Positions 38,017 to 47,702 of a stretch of 55,114 nt of DNA are shown one piece after another. The DNA lies in the NCBI GenBank assembly GCA_937991975.1, contig CALKLC010000123.1, positions 1 through 55,114 on the forward strand, in the 5' to 3' direction. Source of the stretch: an uncultured Spirochaetales bacterium (GTDB taxonomy: Bacteria > Spirochaetota > Spirochaetia > DTKZ01). The notes below the pieces were generated by a model. That model did not search any database and had not been told where the DNA came from. It worked only from the letters and a program-made list of their open reading frames with translations. Both the position numbers and the translations under genes were made by a program. Numbering within the stretch: position 1 is the first letter of the stretch; every line of letters starts with the position of its first letter.

Positions 38017-39603
38017 ATGTATGTTTTGATCGATAACTACGATTCTTTCACCTATAACCTGTACCAGTATTTGCGGGAATTGACTCCAGAACCCGTACGG
38101 GTGGTGAGGAACGATGAAACCACTGTGAATGAATTGGAGGAAGCCAGGCCAAAGGGAATCATTCTTTCCCCGGGGCCGGGAAGGCCTGAAGAGGCAGGGA
38201 TTACGGTAGAGGTGGTAAAGCAGTTTGCTGGAAAGATTCCTATTTTAGGAGTATGCCTGGGGCATCAGGCTATCGGGTATGCCTTTGGGGCAAAGATCGT
38301 GCAGGCCAGGCAGATCATCCACGGGAAAGTAGAACCTATTTTAGTGGACGGGAGAGGGTTGTTCCGCTCTATTCCCAATCCTGCCCCTTTTGTGAGGTAC
38401 CATTCCCTGGTGGTGGAGGAAGAGAGCCTTCCTCCTGAGCTGGAAGTGTCGGCCCGAAGTGCCGATGGGGACGTGATGGGGATTCGGCACAAGGAGTATC
38501 TGGTGGAAGGGGTCCAGTTCCACCCTGAATCTATCGGCAGCGAAGCAGGTAAACTCGTTTTGAAGAACTTCCTCCGCTACAGGCGGGAGGCTTTCAACCC
38601 GAAGCAGGCCCTCAACTGGATCATGGCCCGCCGCGACCTCTCGAAGAGCGAGGCGGAAAACTTTATGGAGGAGTTGACGGAAGGTACATTGACTCCTGCC
38701 CAGATCGCCGCTTTCCTTGTAGCCCTCAATGCGAAGGGAGTGACAGGGGAAGAAATTGCCGGGTGTGCGTCTGTTCTCCAGAGGAAACGACGGAAGGTAG
38801 AAATCGGGATCCCTGTCCTGGACACCTGCGGTACCGGAGGAGACGGTGTAGGGACCTTCAACATCTCTTCCTTCGCAGCCCTGATCGCGGCAAGCGCGGG
38901 GGTTCCCGTGGCCAAGCATGGAAACCGGGCTATCAGTTCCAAGAGTGGCAGTGCCGACTTCTACAGTGCCCTGGGTATCCCCATCGAGCTTACCAGCGAG
39001 GAAGCAGCCGAATCCCTCGCTCGACATAACTTTGCCTTCCTCTTTGCGCCTTTGTACCACCAGGCGATGCGGTATGCAGCGCCGGTACGGCGGGATATCG
39101 GGATCAAGACGATCATGAATCTCCTCGGCCCTCTGGTGAATCCAGCCGGAGCTCAATACCAGCTGATTGGGGTGTATGACGGAGCCCTCTGTCGCCCTAT
39201 TGCAAAGGCCGCTTCCCTCCTGGGGATCCGGCGGGCCCTCGTGGTCCATGGAGAAGATGGGCTGGATGAAATTTCTGTTGCGGCTCCCTCTCTTCTCATC
39301 TGGCTCGAAGAGGACGGGTCGTTACGGGAAGAGACCTTCGATCCCCAATCGATCGGGATCATGCGCTTCCCGGGTGAAGAGCTCCTGGGAAGCGATGCGG
39401 AGGGGAATGCGAAGCTGGCCCTTCAGTTGGCGGAAGGAACAGGACCTGAAGCGTTGAAACAGGCCGTGCTCCTCAATGCGGGAGCTGCGCTGGCTGTGTA
39501 CGGGAAAACCCGCACCCTCGAGGAAGGGTATGCTCTGGCAAAGGATACTCTGGAATCCGGGGCGGTGCTGGCAAAGATCCATAGCCTCCGTAAACATGCA
39601 TAG
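38017..39603 (+). CDS. trpGD: fused anthranilate synthase component II / anthranilate phosphoribosyltransferase (TrpG-TrpD)
   Basis: GATase: LSPGPGRPEEAG, GVCLGHQAIGYAFG, VQFHPES; TrpD: DTCGTGGDGVGTFNISS, KHGNRAISSKSGSAD. Confidence 0.96.
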   Translation: MYVLIDNYDSFTYNLYQYLRELTPEPVRVVRNDETTVNELEEARPKGIILSPGPGRPEEAGITVEVVKQFAGKIPILGVCLGHQAIGYAFGAKIVQARQIIHGKVEPILVDGRGLFRSIPNPAPFVRYHSLVVEEESLPPELEVSARSADGDVMGIRHKEYLVEGVQFHPESIGSEAGKLVLKNFLRYRREAFNPKQALNWIMARRDLSKSEAENFMEELTEGTLTPAQIAAFLVALNAKGVTGEEIAGCASVLQRKRRKVEIGIPVLDTCGTGGDGVGTFNISSFAALIAASAGVPVAKHGNRAISSKSGSADFYSALGIPIELTSEEAAESLARHNFAFLFAPLYHQAMRYAAPVRRDIGIKTIMNLLGPLVNPAGAQYQLIGVYDGALCRPIAKAASLLGIRRALVVHGEDGLDEISVAAPSLLIWLEEDGSLREETFDPQSIGIMRFPGEELLGSDAEGNAKLALQLAEGTGPEALKQAVLLNAGAALAVYGKTRTLEEGYALAKDTLESGAVLAKIHSLRKHA

Positions 39604-39613
39604 GAGGCCACAG

Positions 39614-41521
39614 ATGAAGGATTCTACCATGCAGGACTCCAGGGAAACGGCGGTGGGGAATACCACTGGTTCCAGTGGCAGAGAGAATATCCGGGATACG
39701 ATTGTGGAAAGCCGAAGGGTTCGCCTACAAACGAAGGGTCACGCTCAGGGGTTACCGCTCCCTGAAACACGGACGGCTCCCCTTGTCCCCTTCTCCCCTC
39801 CTCCTCTTCTGATCTGTGAAATCAAGCGGCGCTCCCCCTCGCGGGGAAATATCGATCCCGGCCTGGATCCTGTGCAGAGGGCTCACGAGTATTACCTGGG
39901 CGGTGTGCGTACCTTCTCTATATTGACAGAGGAAGAGTTCTTTGGGGGAAGCCTGTCTGATCTGGTAGCTGTGAAAACTGCCCATCCAGAGGCTACGATC
40001 CTCCGAAAGGATTTCCTTCTCGATAGTGAAGACGTGGATGTCTCCTTCCGGCTTGGTGCAGATGCCATTCTACTCATCGCTTCCGTTCTGGAGAAAGAGA
40101 GACTGGATGCGCTGTATCGTCAGGCTACTGATCTGGGTCTTTCGGTTCTGGTGGAAGTCCACACGAAAGAGGATGTGGAAAAAGTTCGATCCCTCAGGCC
40201 CGAGTGGGTGGGAATCAATGCGCGGAACCTCGAAACCTTTCGTACGGATCTTCTCCATCCCCTGCGGGTGCGGGGGTGGATCGATTGGAGCGCGAAGGTA
40301 GTGTTCGAATCGGGAGTGCAGTCTCCTTCGGACGGGTGGTTCGTGGGAAGTGCCGGATTCGAGGGGCTCCTTGTGGGGGAATCGGTGGTACGAAACCCAT
40401 CCTCTGTACCAAAGTTACGGCTATCCTACGAGGAAGGGTATGAAATGGCCTGCAGTATACGGGGAAAGCGAAAACAGGGAGACGCCCTTTTAGAAGAGCC
40501 TACCCAGGAGAAAGGGAGTAACCTTCCTGCACCCGATAGCTTGAACGGTTCTACGCGGCAAGATTTCGGCCAGTCTAAACTGGAAGGCCCATTCCTGGAA
40601 CCGCGCAAAGACACAGGACAGAACAGTTCGGTTGGCTTTGATCCGTCTGACAGGAAAGGTTCGAATCGACAGGCACAGTTCTGGACCCGGGTAGCAGAGG
40701 CGTTGGGAAAAGCCGGGGCGTCTGTATTAGCTGGTTCGCCTCAAAAGGCCGAACCCCAACAGCCCGAGCCGAACAAAGATGCAATGCAGGAGATGCCGCC
40801 TAAAAGAGAACGCATACAGCCGCCGCAGGAAAATCTTCGGATAGAGCAGCATGTAAGGCGGCCTCTTGTGAAAGTGTGCGGAATCACGAACTCCACCGAT
40901 GCCTACCTGGCAGTGGAAGCTGGAGCTGATCTACTCGGGTTCATCTTTGCCCCCTCCCCTCGGCAGGTACATCCTACCTTTATCCGGGAGCTACGGGGCC
41001 TTCCGGTGCTGAAAGTGGGGGTCGTGGTGGCCAGGGAAGTAGGGGAAACGGCGAATCGAGCCCGGCTGGCTGAATTATTTGATCTTATACAGGGTGGGTA
41101 CCTCGATGCGCTCCAGGTGCATGGAACGGAGGGCGACGGATCTTTTTTGCAAGGATTGAGAAGCAGGGGGATTCCCTATTACACTGTGTGGAATCCCAAA
41201 TCCCCGCAGGACCTAAAGACCGTGCTGGAGAAGGCTCAAAGTCCCCGTTTCCTGGTTGACGCCTCGAAAGAAGGGATGTATGGAGGCACGGGGGTTCGAG
41301 TTCCCGATGAAGTGCTTCAGGAATTCCTGGAACGGGCAGTTCCCCTCTGGCTCGCGGGGGGCCTACGACCTGAGTCGATCCGTGAAGTGGTAAAAAAGTG
41401 GAATCCGGAACTGGTGGATGTTTCCAGCGGGTTAGAAGCGTTTCCAGGGAAGAAGGATCCGGAAAAAATTCGAAAATTTTTCAAGGAGATACAGGATGCA
41501 TGTGCAGCCGTCGGCGGATAG
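39614..41521 (+). CDS. trpCF: fused indole-3-glycerol phosphate synthase / phosphoribosylanthranilate isomerase (TrpC-TrpF)
   Basis: TrpC: CEIKRRSPSRGNIDP, SILTEEEFFGGS, LRKDFLLD, INARNLETF; TrpF: KVCGITNSTDA, LGFIFAPSPRQV, DVSSGLE; RBS AGGAGG before ATG 39614. Confidence 0.94.
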   Translation: MKDSTMQDSRETAVGNTTGSSGRENIRDTIVESRRVRLQTKGHAQGLPLPETRTAPLVPFSPPPLLICEIKRRSPSRGNIDPGLDPVQRAHEYYLGGVRTFSILTEEEFFGGSLSDLVAVKTAHPEATILRKDFLLDSEDVDVSFRLGADAILLIASVLEKERLDALYRQATDLGLSVLVEVHTKEDVEKVRSLRPEWVGINARNLETFRTDLLHPLRVRGWIDWSAKVVFESGVQSPSDGWFVGSAGFEGLLVGESVVRNPSSVPKLRLSYEEGYEMACSIRGKRKQGDALLEEPTQEKGSNLPAPDSLNGSTRQDFGQSKLEGPFLEPRKDTGQNSSVGFDPSDRKGSNRQAQFWTRVAEALGKAGASVLAGSPQKAEPQQPEPNKDAMQEMPPKRERIQPPQENLRIEQHVRRPLVKVCGITNSTDAYLAVEAGADLLGFIFAPSPRQVHPTFIRELRGLPVLKVGVVVAREVGETANRARLAELFDLIQGGYLDALQVHGTEGDGSFLQGLRSRGIPYYTVWNPKSPQDLKTVLEKAQSPRFLVDASKEGMYGGTGVRVPDEVLQEFLERAVPLWLAGGLRPESIREVVKKWNPELVDVSSGLEAFPGKKDPEKIRKFFKEIQDACAAVGG

Positions 41522-42836
41522 AGATTCGACCCAAAGAATGATGGAAGGCAAACACAGAATCACAGGGTTCTTCGGCTCCTTTGGGGGGCGGTATGTGGCA
41601 GAAGTGTTACGGAAACCGCTGGACGAATTGGAGGAAGCCTTCATCACCATCGTCCCCTCCAGGGAGTTCCAGGAAGAGTACCAGGGAAAACTCAGGACCT
41701 TCGTGGGAAGACCCACCCCCCTTTACTACGCGGAGAACACCACCCGTCTCCTGGGCGGGGGAAGATTGTACATCAAGCTGGAAGGCCTCGCTGCCACAGG
41801 CGCCCATAAAATCAACAATGCCCTGGGTCAGGGGCTTCTGGCGAAACGGATGGGGAAGAAACGGGTGATTGCGGAGACTGGAGCGGGCCAGCATGGAGTG
41901 GCAGTGGCAGCCGTTTGCGCCCATCTTGGGATCCCTTGCAGGGTGTATATGGGTGAGGTGGATATGATGCGGCAAAAGCCCAACGTGTTCTGGATGGAAC
42001 GGTACGGAGCCGAGGTGGTTGGCGTATCTTCCGGCTCCCGTACCCTGAAAGACGCAGTGAACGAAGCGTTGAGGGATTGGGCCTCCCATCCGGATGACAC
42101 CTTCTATATTCTGGGGAGCGCGCTGGGCCCTTCCCCGTATCCGGATATGGTGCGGACCTTTCAGTCTGTGATCGGAAAAGAAACGAAGGAACAGCTGGCT
42201 GCATTAGGTCTCGAGCCTGCGGCTCTTATCGCCTGTGTGGGGGGAGGATCCAATGCGATCGGGTTCTTTTCTCCCTATGTATATCCTGGCAATTCCCCGT
42301 ATGAAACGGATGAGCAGGGAGCATCGCGCCCCGAAGGCGAAAAGGCGCCCCTACTGATCGGTGTGGAGGCTGGAGGGATGGGTTCGGGGATCGGACAACA
42401 TGCTGCCCGGATGACGGGAGAAGGAAAGGTGGGTATCGTACAGGGGTACAAGAGCCGATTCCTCCTGGATGAGGATGGGCAGGTACTTCCGACCCATTCA
42501 GTCTCCGCGGGTCTGGATTATCCGGGGATTGGGCCTGAGCTTGCCCATCTTGGCGAAGTGGGGAGGATCGAGTTCACCACGGCGACGGACAAAGAAGCGA
42601 TGGAGGCGATGGATTTCTTTGCCCGTACCGAGGGGGTCCTCTTTGCGCTGGAATCTGCCCATGGGGGAGCGGCGGCTATTCGCTTGTTACCCACCTTTCC
42701 CCGGGAGGCGGTAGTGGTGGTGAACATGTCGGGAAGGGGGGATAAGGATCTATTCATTACCGCAAAGGAGCTGGATCGGGAACGGTGGAAGGAGTTCCTG
42801 TTACGGGAGGCAGCCTCCCTGGGAGGATCCCTATGA
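41496..42836 (+). CDS. trpB: tryptophan synthase beta chain
   Basis: GSFGGRYVAEVL; KLEGLAATGAHKINNALGQ (PLP Lys); ETGAGQHGVAVA; CVGGGSNAIG. Confidence 0.97.
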   Translation: MHVQPSADRDSTQRMMEGKHRITGFFGSFGGRYVAEVLRKPLDELEEAFITIVPSREFQEEYQGKLRTFVGRPTPLYYAENTTRLLGGGRLYIKLEGLAATGAHKINNALGQGLLAKRMGKKRVIAETGAGQHGVAVAAVCAHLGIPCRVYMGEVDMMRQKPNVFWMERYGAEVVGVSSGSRTLKDAVNEALRDWASHPDDTFYILGSALGPSPYPDMVRTFQSVIGKETKEQLAALGLEPAALIACVGGGSNAIGFFSPYVYPGNSPYETDEQGASRPEGEKAPLLIGVEAGGMGSGIGQHAARMTGEGKVGIVQGYKSRFLLDEDGQVLPTHSVSAGLDYPGIGPELAHLGEVGRIEFTTATDKEAMEAMDFFARTEGVLFALESAHGGAAAIRLLPTFPREAVVVVNMSGRGDKDLFITAKELDRERWKEFLLREAASLGGSL

Positions 42837-42900
42837 AGGCTGATATCCCTACCGGCATTGCTCGCGCAATCCACTCCTGCACTTCTTTAGGAGGATCCGT

Positions 42901-43701
42901 ATGACTGCTGATTCCCCAAAAAAGCTCATGTGTCATCTGGTTGCCGGGTATCCCACGATGGAACTCTCCTTTCAGGCAGCTCTTGGGATGGTGGAAGGGG
43001 GGGCTTCGTACCTGGAGGTGCAGTTTCCCTTTTCGGATCCCACCGCAGATGGTCCCCGAATCCAGGAGGCCTGTGTTCAGGCTCTGGAGGGAGGTTTTAC
43101 CCTCGAGAAAGGCTTTCAGTTGGTGGGAAACCTTGCCCAGACTTTCCCAACCGTACCCCTCTTTATCATGAGTTACGCTTCTCTGTTGTATCGACGGGGG
43201 ATCCCCTGGTTCCTGGATCAGGCTCAGGAAGCAGGGGCAAAAGGGTTGATCGTTCCGGATCTTCCCTTTGATCAGGATGAGGGGTATTACCAGGCTGCAT
43301 GGGATCGGGGGTTACATCCTGTTTCGGTAGTGGTTCCCACGATGGATCCAGGGCGGCTGGATCAGCTTTTGTCTTTTTTACGCGGCCATGGGGAACCCTA
43401 CGTGTATGTAGCTCTCCGAACGGGGATTACGGGAGACCCTACCAGGCTTTCAGACGAAAATCTTTCGTTTTTGAAATCCCTGGCGACGAAGGGTCTCAAG
43501 CTGGTTGCCGGTTTCGGGATTTCTTCCCGCGAGCAGGTAGAAGCGTTGAGCCCTTACGTAGAGGCGGTAGTGGTGGGGAGTTACCTGGTTGGGATTATCC
43601 GGGAAGCCGCATTCCCATCAAAGAGTTCAGAGGGTGGGAAAGATGCCCTGGTGAAAAGAGCAGTGGCCGCGGCAGTATCGGGCTTGATCCAATCGAGGTG
43701 A
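42901..43701 (+). CDS. trpA: tryptophan synthase alpha chain
   Basis: YLEVQFPFSDPTADGPRIQEA; LIVPDLPFDQDEGY; GFGISSREQVEAL. Confidence 0.95.
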   Translation: MTADSPKKLMCHLVAGYPTMELSFQAALGMVEGGASYLEVQFPFSDPTADGPRIQEACVQALEGGFTLEKGFQLVGNLAQTFPTVPLFIMSYASLLYRRGIPWFLDQAQEAGAKGLIVPDLPFDQDEGYYQAAWDRGLHPVSVVVPTMDPGRLDQLLSFLRGHGEPYVYVALRTGITGDPTRLSDENLSFLKSLATKGLKLVAGFGISSREQVEALSPYVEAVVVGSYLVGIIREAAFPSKSSEGGKDALVKRAVAAAVSGLIQSR

Positions 43702-43702
43702 T

Positions 43703-43724
43703 ACTGCCACAATTTTCCCACCAC
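43703..43724 (-). repeat. diverged copy of the 22-nt 3'-end element (GTGGTGGGAAAATTGTGGCAGT)
   Basis: 18/22 match to the copies at 10949 and 29364; starts 1 nt after the trpA stop. Confidence 0.6.
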
Positions 43725-43750
43725 TAAAGCACCGCTTAATAATTTTTTGC

Positions 43751-44125
43751 CTATTCCTTTTTCTTAATGGAAGCCTTTACTGAAGAGCCCAACTGCCGAA
43801 GAGCGCTGGTGTCTCCCTTGATTTTTCCTAACGGAACTCCCGGAGAAGCCATTCGGGGGCGAGAATCGGAACTGGCCGGGGTAGGGCCAAAGAAGATACA
43901 GAAGGCGTTTCCCGGCGGCCAGAAGGCGATTTCACCCACCTCGTACAGGTCCCGAAGAGTGGAATCTTCCTTTACAGGAGCACCGCAGGAGCCATAGAAC
44001 TCGTCTCCCCACCGGGACATCCGGATTTCCTGAGGGAGACTATTGTAAAAGGCCTTAGGTCCGTTTCCTTCGTACAGATCGGCTTCGTAGGTCTGGTTCC
44101 CGATCTGAATGGTAATGGTAGGCAT
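43751..44125 (-). CDS. cyclophilin-like fold protein (TM1367/DUF369-like)
   Basis: YNSLPQEIRMSRWGDEFYGS...GEIAFWPPGNAFCIFFGPTPAS. Confidence 0.8.
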   Translation of the reverse strand: MPTITIQIGNQTYEADLYEGNGPKAFYNSLPQEIRMSRWGDEFYGSCGAPVKEDSTLRDLYEVGEIAFWPPGNAFCIFFGPTPASSDSRPRMASPGVPLGKIKGDTSALRQLGSSVKASIKKKE

Positions 44126-44155
44126 GGTTTCCTCCTGCTGGGTATTCCGGAAAGT

Positions 44156-44238
44156 GCCGACGATCGGACTCGAACCGATACACCCTTGCGGGCGGCAGAT
44201 TTTGAGTCTGCTGCGTCTACCAATTTCGCCACGTCGGC
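44156..44238 (-). tRNA. tRNA-Leu (anticodon CAA)
   Basis: Reverse complement GCCGACGTGGCGAAATTGGTAGACGCAGCAGACTCAAAATCTGCCGCCCGCAAGGGTGTATCGGTTCGAGTCCGATCGTCGGC; 7-bp acceptor, anticodon loop CTCAAAA, type II variable arm, TTCGAGT loop; CCA not encoded. Confidence 0.95.
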
Positions 44239-44257
44239 AAAGGTTCGACGGAAATAA

Positions 44258-44286
44258 AGAATATCTACCTTTCCGTAGACTGTCAA
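44258..44286 (-). promoter_or_regulatory. tRNA-Leu promoter
   Basis: Minus strand TTGACA (44286-44281), 17-nt spacer, TATTCT (44263-44258). Confidence 0.65.
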
Positions 44287-44320
44287 TAAACCTGTCGATA
44301 TATTAAACTAGAGAAAAAGG

Positions 44321-44755
44321 ATGAGTAGAACCAGAAGAATCGGGGCACTGCTCTTCGCTATTCTTACTATGGGGGGCTGGTGGGCGTCGGGTTTAGAGCA
44401 GTATGAGGAGGTGCAAGTGGAGAACCGGACAGGGTATCCCCTGGTCAAGCTATACATAGCTCCGAGCTCCAGACCCGCGTGGGGAAGGAACCTTCTCGAA
44501 AGAGAGATCCTTCGGGATACTGAATCCAGGCAGGTACACGTTTCCGCGCTATCCGAAGGAGAGCGGTTCTTCGATATCCTGGGAGTGGATACGGATGGGG
44601 ATCGGTACCTTCGATCCGGAGCTGATTTAACAAAGGGTTTGCCCATAGTACTGACGTTCAGAGATTTTCTCGAGCCCAGCAAGGAAAGTGGATGTTGGGA
44701 AGAGTATTTTGAGGAGTATGGCAATGAAGGCGTTCAAAATTCGGGACAGAAATAG
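44321..44755 (+). CDS. hypothetical exported protein
   Basis: 144-aa ORF with signal peptide MSRTRRIGALLFAILTMGGWWASG. Confidence 0.6.
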   Translation: MSRTRRIGALLFAILTMGGWWASGLEQYEEVQVENRTGYPLVKLYIAPSSRPAWGRNLLEREILRDTESRQVHVSALSEGERFFDILGVDTDGDRYLRSGADLTKGLPIVLTFRDFLEPSKESGCWEEYFEEYGNEGVQNSGQK

Positions 44756-44945
44756 GCCGTTAGCCCAACTACCGATTGGGGAATTCCTACAAAAGGTAGA
44801 AGCGCTTGATCCGACAACCGCGAAAAAAGTGCTCCAACTCCAGAAGAAGCACCCTTCCAGAACCTTTGGGCAGATTGCCCTGGAAAAAGGGTATGTGAAA
44901 GACGAGCTCGCTCGCAAGTACCTCTCTTCCAAAGGATTCTTTTGA
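44724..44945 (+). CDS. small conserved-looking hypothetical protein
   Basis: MKAFKIRDRNRPLAQLPIGEFLQKVEALDPTTAKKVLQLQKKHPSRTFGQIALEKGYVKDELARKYLSSKGFF; overlaps preceding gene; motif FGQIALEKGYV. Confidence 0.55.
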   Translation: MKAFKIRDRNRPLAQLPIGEFLQKVEALDPTTAKKVLQLQKKHPSRTFGQIALEKGYVKDELARKYLSSKGFF

Positions 44946-44954
44946 TTTGATTAT

Positions 44955-45917
44955 ATGGATCAATATCATCGTTGTGTGCTCTGTAACCGTTCCTGTGGGG
45001 TAAACCGGTCAGAAGGCAGTCGAGGGTTCTGTGAAGAAGGGTCAACCCTCCGGGTGGCATGGGCAGGGATCCACCGGGGAGAAGAGCCGGTGCTCTGCGG
45101 TCCCGGCGGATCGGGGACCATCTTCTTTACGGGATGCACCTTGAAGTGTTTTTTTTGCCAGAATTATCAACTCAGCCGGGACGGGATGGGTAGGGAAATA
45201 ACGATTGAAACTTTTGCCTCCCTCTGCCTAAGGCTCCAGGATGCAGGTGTGGAAAACATCAACCTGGTGACCGGTACACAGTGGATCCCTTCCATTGTAG
45301 AGGGGCTTTCCAGGGCAAAGGATTCCGGTTTGCGGATCCCTGTACTGTGGAACTCTTCGGGATTCGAGAATGACCTTGCCCTATCCCTTCTCGAACCCTT
45401 GATCGACGTGTATCTTCCGGATCTAAAGACCCTGGATGCTGATTTTTCCAAGGAACTATTTGGCACACCTCGGTATCCTGAAACAGCCACAAAGGCGATT
45501 TTGCGAATGGTAGAGACGCGGCCGCCTCGGTTCGAAGAGGATCGGATGGTGCAGGGAGTCATCGTGAGGCACCTGGTTTTGCCCGGTTTTCTGGAGAATA
45601 CGAGGGAAGTGCTAAAGTGGTTTTCCCGGCATCTGCGGTACCGGGCAATCCTTTCCCTCATGTTCCAGTATACTCCTCTGCCGGCCGGTGTATTTCCGCA
45701 GGCCAAAGTAAGAGCCTCTTCATCGGTCGAGTGGGGTCGAGGAATTTCCGAAGCTGAATACCATTCGGTATTGGACTACCTGGAAGAGTTCGGAATCCGG
45801 GATGGGTTCGTGCAGGAATACGCACCAGTAGAAAATCTATTGCCCGATTTTTCCCGGCCCGATGCTTTTCCCAAAAATCTCGCCACCCCCCTCTGGTCCT
45901 GGGCGGAATCGGGATAG
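44955..45917 (+). CDS. radical SAM protein (PflA-like / YfkA-type)
   Basis: GCTLKCFFCQNYQLS radical SAM motif; N-terminal CVLCNRSCGVNR. Confidence 0.88.
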   Translation: MDQYHRCVLCNRSCGVNRSEGSRGFCEEGSTLRVAWAGIHRGEEPVLCGPGGSGTIFFTGCTLKCFFCQNYQLSRDGMGREITIETFASLCLRLQDAGVENINLVTGTQWIPSIVEGLSRAKDSGLRIPVLWNSSGFENDLALSLLEPLIDVYLPDLKTLDADFSKELFGTPRYPETATKAILRMVETRPPRFEEDRMVQGVIVRHLVLPGFLENTREVLKWFSRHLRYRAILSLMFQYTPLPAGVFPQAKVRASSSVEWGRGISEAEYHSVLDYLEEFGIRDGFVQEYAPVENLLPDFSRPDAFPKNLATPLWSWAESG

Positions 45918-46126
45918 GCTAACACGTACTGCCTGCCCCGCAAATCCTATCATAATGCATCACCAACCTGCACGTTTCGGTTCGTCACCCTTCTCGGTTA
46001 AACAAGTTTCACGGCTTCTAGGGGGTTTGAGGAAGCCCGGCAGGGAGAATCGTTAAAGTGCGGTGCCTTGGATTCGATGAAGTACGGGACATCAGATGTG
46101 TGGGACCGTTGTGTGTCAGCCTTCCG

Positions 46127-46816
46127 CTAATCCGGGCCTATGGTGGTACCGTTAAAAGGCCTGTCTTCCAGCAGGTTCTTCAGATTAGGAAGGTCGGTTC
46201 CCGATGCAACGATCACCTTCAGGTGCAACTCCTGTGCTTTTTGAGCCGCAATGGGGTCGAAGGGTGCATGGGAACCTGGAAGCCAGGTGTCCCCCACGAG
46301 AGATCGAAAGGCAGCCCAACTGAGCCTGGGAATAGGTTGGGCGGAAGGATCCTTTTTCGGGTCTGCCGTATACACCTGATCGATATTGGAGAGATTGATT
46401 ACCGTATCTGACTGAAAAGCTTCTGCCAGGAGTACGGCGTCGTAGTCGGATGAACAGCCTGGTTTCCATCCGGCTGCAATGAGGATGGATCCTTCGAAGG
46501 AATGGACCGAAGTGGGATCTGTAACAAGGCTGTTTGGACATTCGTTACGAAAGATCCCTCGAAGGAGTTCCCCATTCAACCGGGTGGCAGCAATGCCGAT
46601 CCAGTCCTGAGACTCGTTGTCCGGGGAATTCACAATAGCCCTGTACGCTTCCTGGTATTCCCGGGCAGGCCTGCCGCCCCCCACAATGAACACAAGTTTC
46701 CTATCGGGGCGGTCGTGAAGGTGGGATCGTACCAGGGCTGCCAACTGTTTTAAATACTCTACATTTATGGAATTAGGGACTACGATGGAGCCCCCTAGAG
46801 AGATGATTTTTACCAT
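46127..46816 (-). CDS. UMP kinase-like amino acid kinase family protein (archaeal-type layout)
   Basis: MVKIISLGGSIVVPNSINVEYL; FIVGGGRPAREYQEA; NLSNIDQVYTADPKKDPSA. Confidence 0.82.
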   Translation of the reverse strand: MVKIISLGGSIVVPNSINVEYLKQLAALVRSHLHDRPDRKLVFIVGGGRPAREYQEAYRAIVNSPDNESQDWIGIAATRLNGELLRGIFRNECPNSLVTDPTSVHSFEGSILIAAGWKPGCSSDYDAVLLAEAFQSDTVINLSNIDQVYTADPKKDPSAQPIPRLSWAAFRSLVGDTWLPGSHAPFDPIAAQKAQELHLKVIVASGTDLPNLKNLLEDRPFNGTTIGPD

Positions 46817-46893
46817 GGGGCCGAGTATAGCAGAAGCTTGGAGGATAGGGAACCTTGTTACCTTCCCCAATTTTTCTTAGTATATTTATGCAT

Positions 46894-47637
46894 ATGAATC
46901 CCGACATTACGGAACTTTTGGAAGAATGGCCGTACGATCCAGAGTCCTCGGTGCGGATCATTTCGGCCAACGATGGAAGGAACGTCCTGCAAGTGCGGTT
47001 GCCGTTAGGGATCGAACAGTATGAGCTGGACGGCCGTCCCGATGGGATCAAACCCCATGGGCAAAAGACCTACCTCGATTTCATCGAATCGAGATTGCAG
47101 GAGTTCGTTCGAGAGCACCGAACCGATACGGGATTCATCGTTTCCCATGAAGAGTTCCAGAAACTCCATGAGGAAGGAACCCTGTTCTACTACCGGTACC
47201 TGTTGCTCTTCCAGATCAACGATTTCGAGCGTGTCCTTCGGGATACTTCCCATAATCTGCGGATTTGTGCGTTAGTGGAAAAGTACGTGCAGAGCCAGGA
47301 GGATAAAAGCACCCTTCTCCAGTATAAGCCTTACATCCTTCGGATGAATGCGCTGGCCCGTTCCATGCTTCTCATCCAGCGGCGGGAGGAAGAGCGCGCC
47401 AGAGAGGTGCTCTCCGATACGATCGAACAGATCCGCTCCCTCCCGGAAGTGGACTCTCCCACATTCCAATTTGAAAAGATTCGTTCCATCAACTATTTGA
47501 CCTCTACCCTGAAACAGTTAATGGGAGACTGGGAGGATACGGTGGAACGCTTGAAGAAAGAACTGGAAAAAGCCGTAAAAGAGGAAAATTACGAACTGGC
47601 AGCCAGGTTGAGGGACCAGATCAGGGAGCTGGAATAA
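46894..47637 (+). CDS. UvrB/UvrC motif-containing protein
   Basis: C-terminal UVR motif VERLKKELEKAVKEENYELAARLRDQIREL; the translated start is near MNPDITELLEEWP, upstream in-frame ATGs possible. Confidence 0.75.
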   Translation: MNPDITELLEEWPYDPESSVRIISANDGRNVLQVRLPLGIEQYELDGRPDGIKPHGQKTYLDFIESRLQEFVREHRTDTGFIVSHEEFQKLHEEGTLFYYRYLLLFQINDFERVLRDTSHNLRICALVEKYVQSQEDKSTLLQYKPYILRMNALARSMLLIQRREEERAREVLSDTIEQIRSLPEVDSPTFQFEKIRSINYLTSTLKQLMGDWEDTVERLKKELEKAVKEENYELAARLRDQIRELE

Positions 47638-47702
47638 CCCTTGCAACTGCGAACTTGACAAATACTTCCCTTTCAGTATGATGATCGTAGTAGGTTCCAA
47701 CG

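Noticed and set aside
38341-39249. 302-aa antisense ORF inside trpGD
   Set aside because: Lies opposite a clear TrpG-TrpD coding sequence; no family motifs and typical of antisense open frames in GC-rich genes.
45918-46126. Possible remnant of a coding gene (fragments FSVKQVSRLLGGLRKPGRENR* and LKCGALDSMKYGTSDVWDRCVSAFR*)
   Set aside because: Too short and not recognisable as any family; could be chance.
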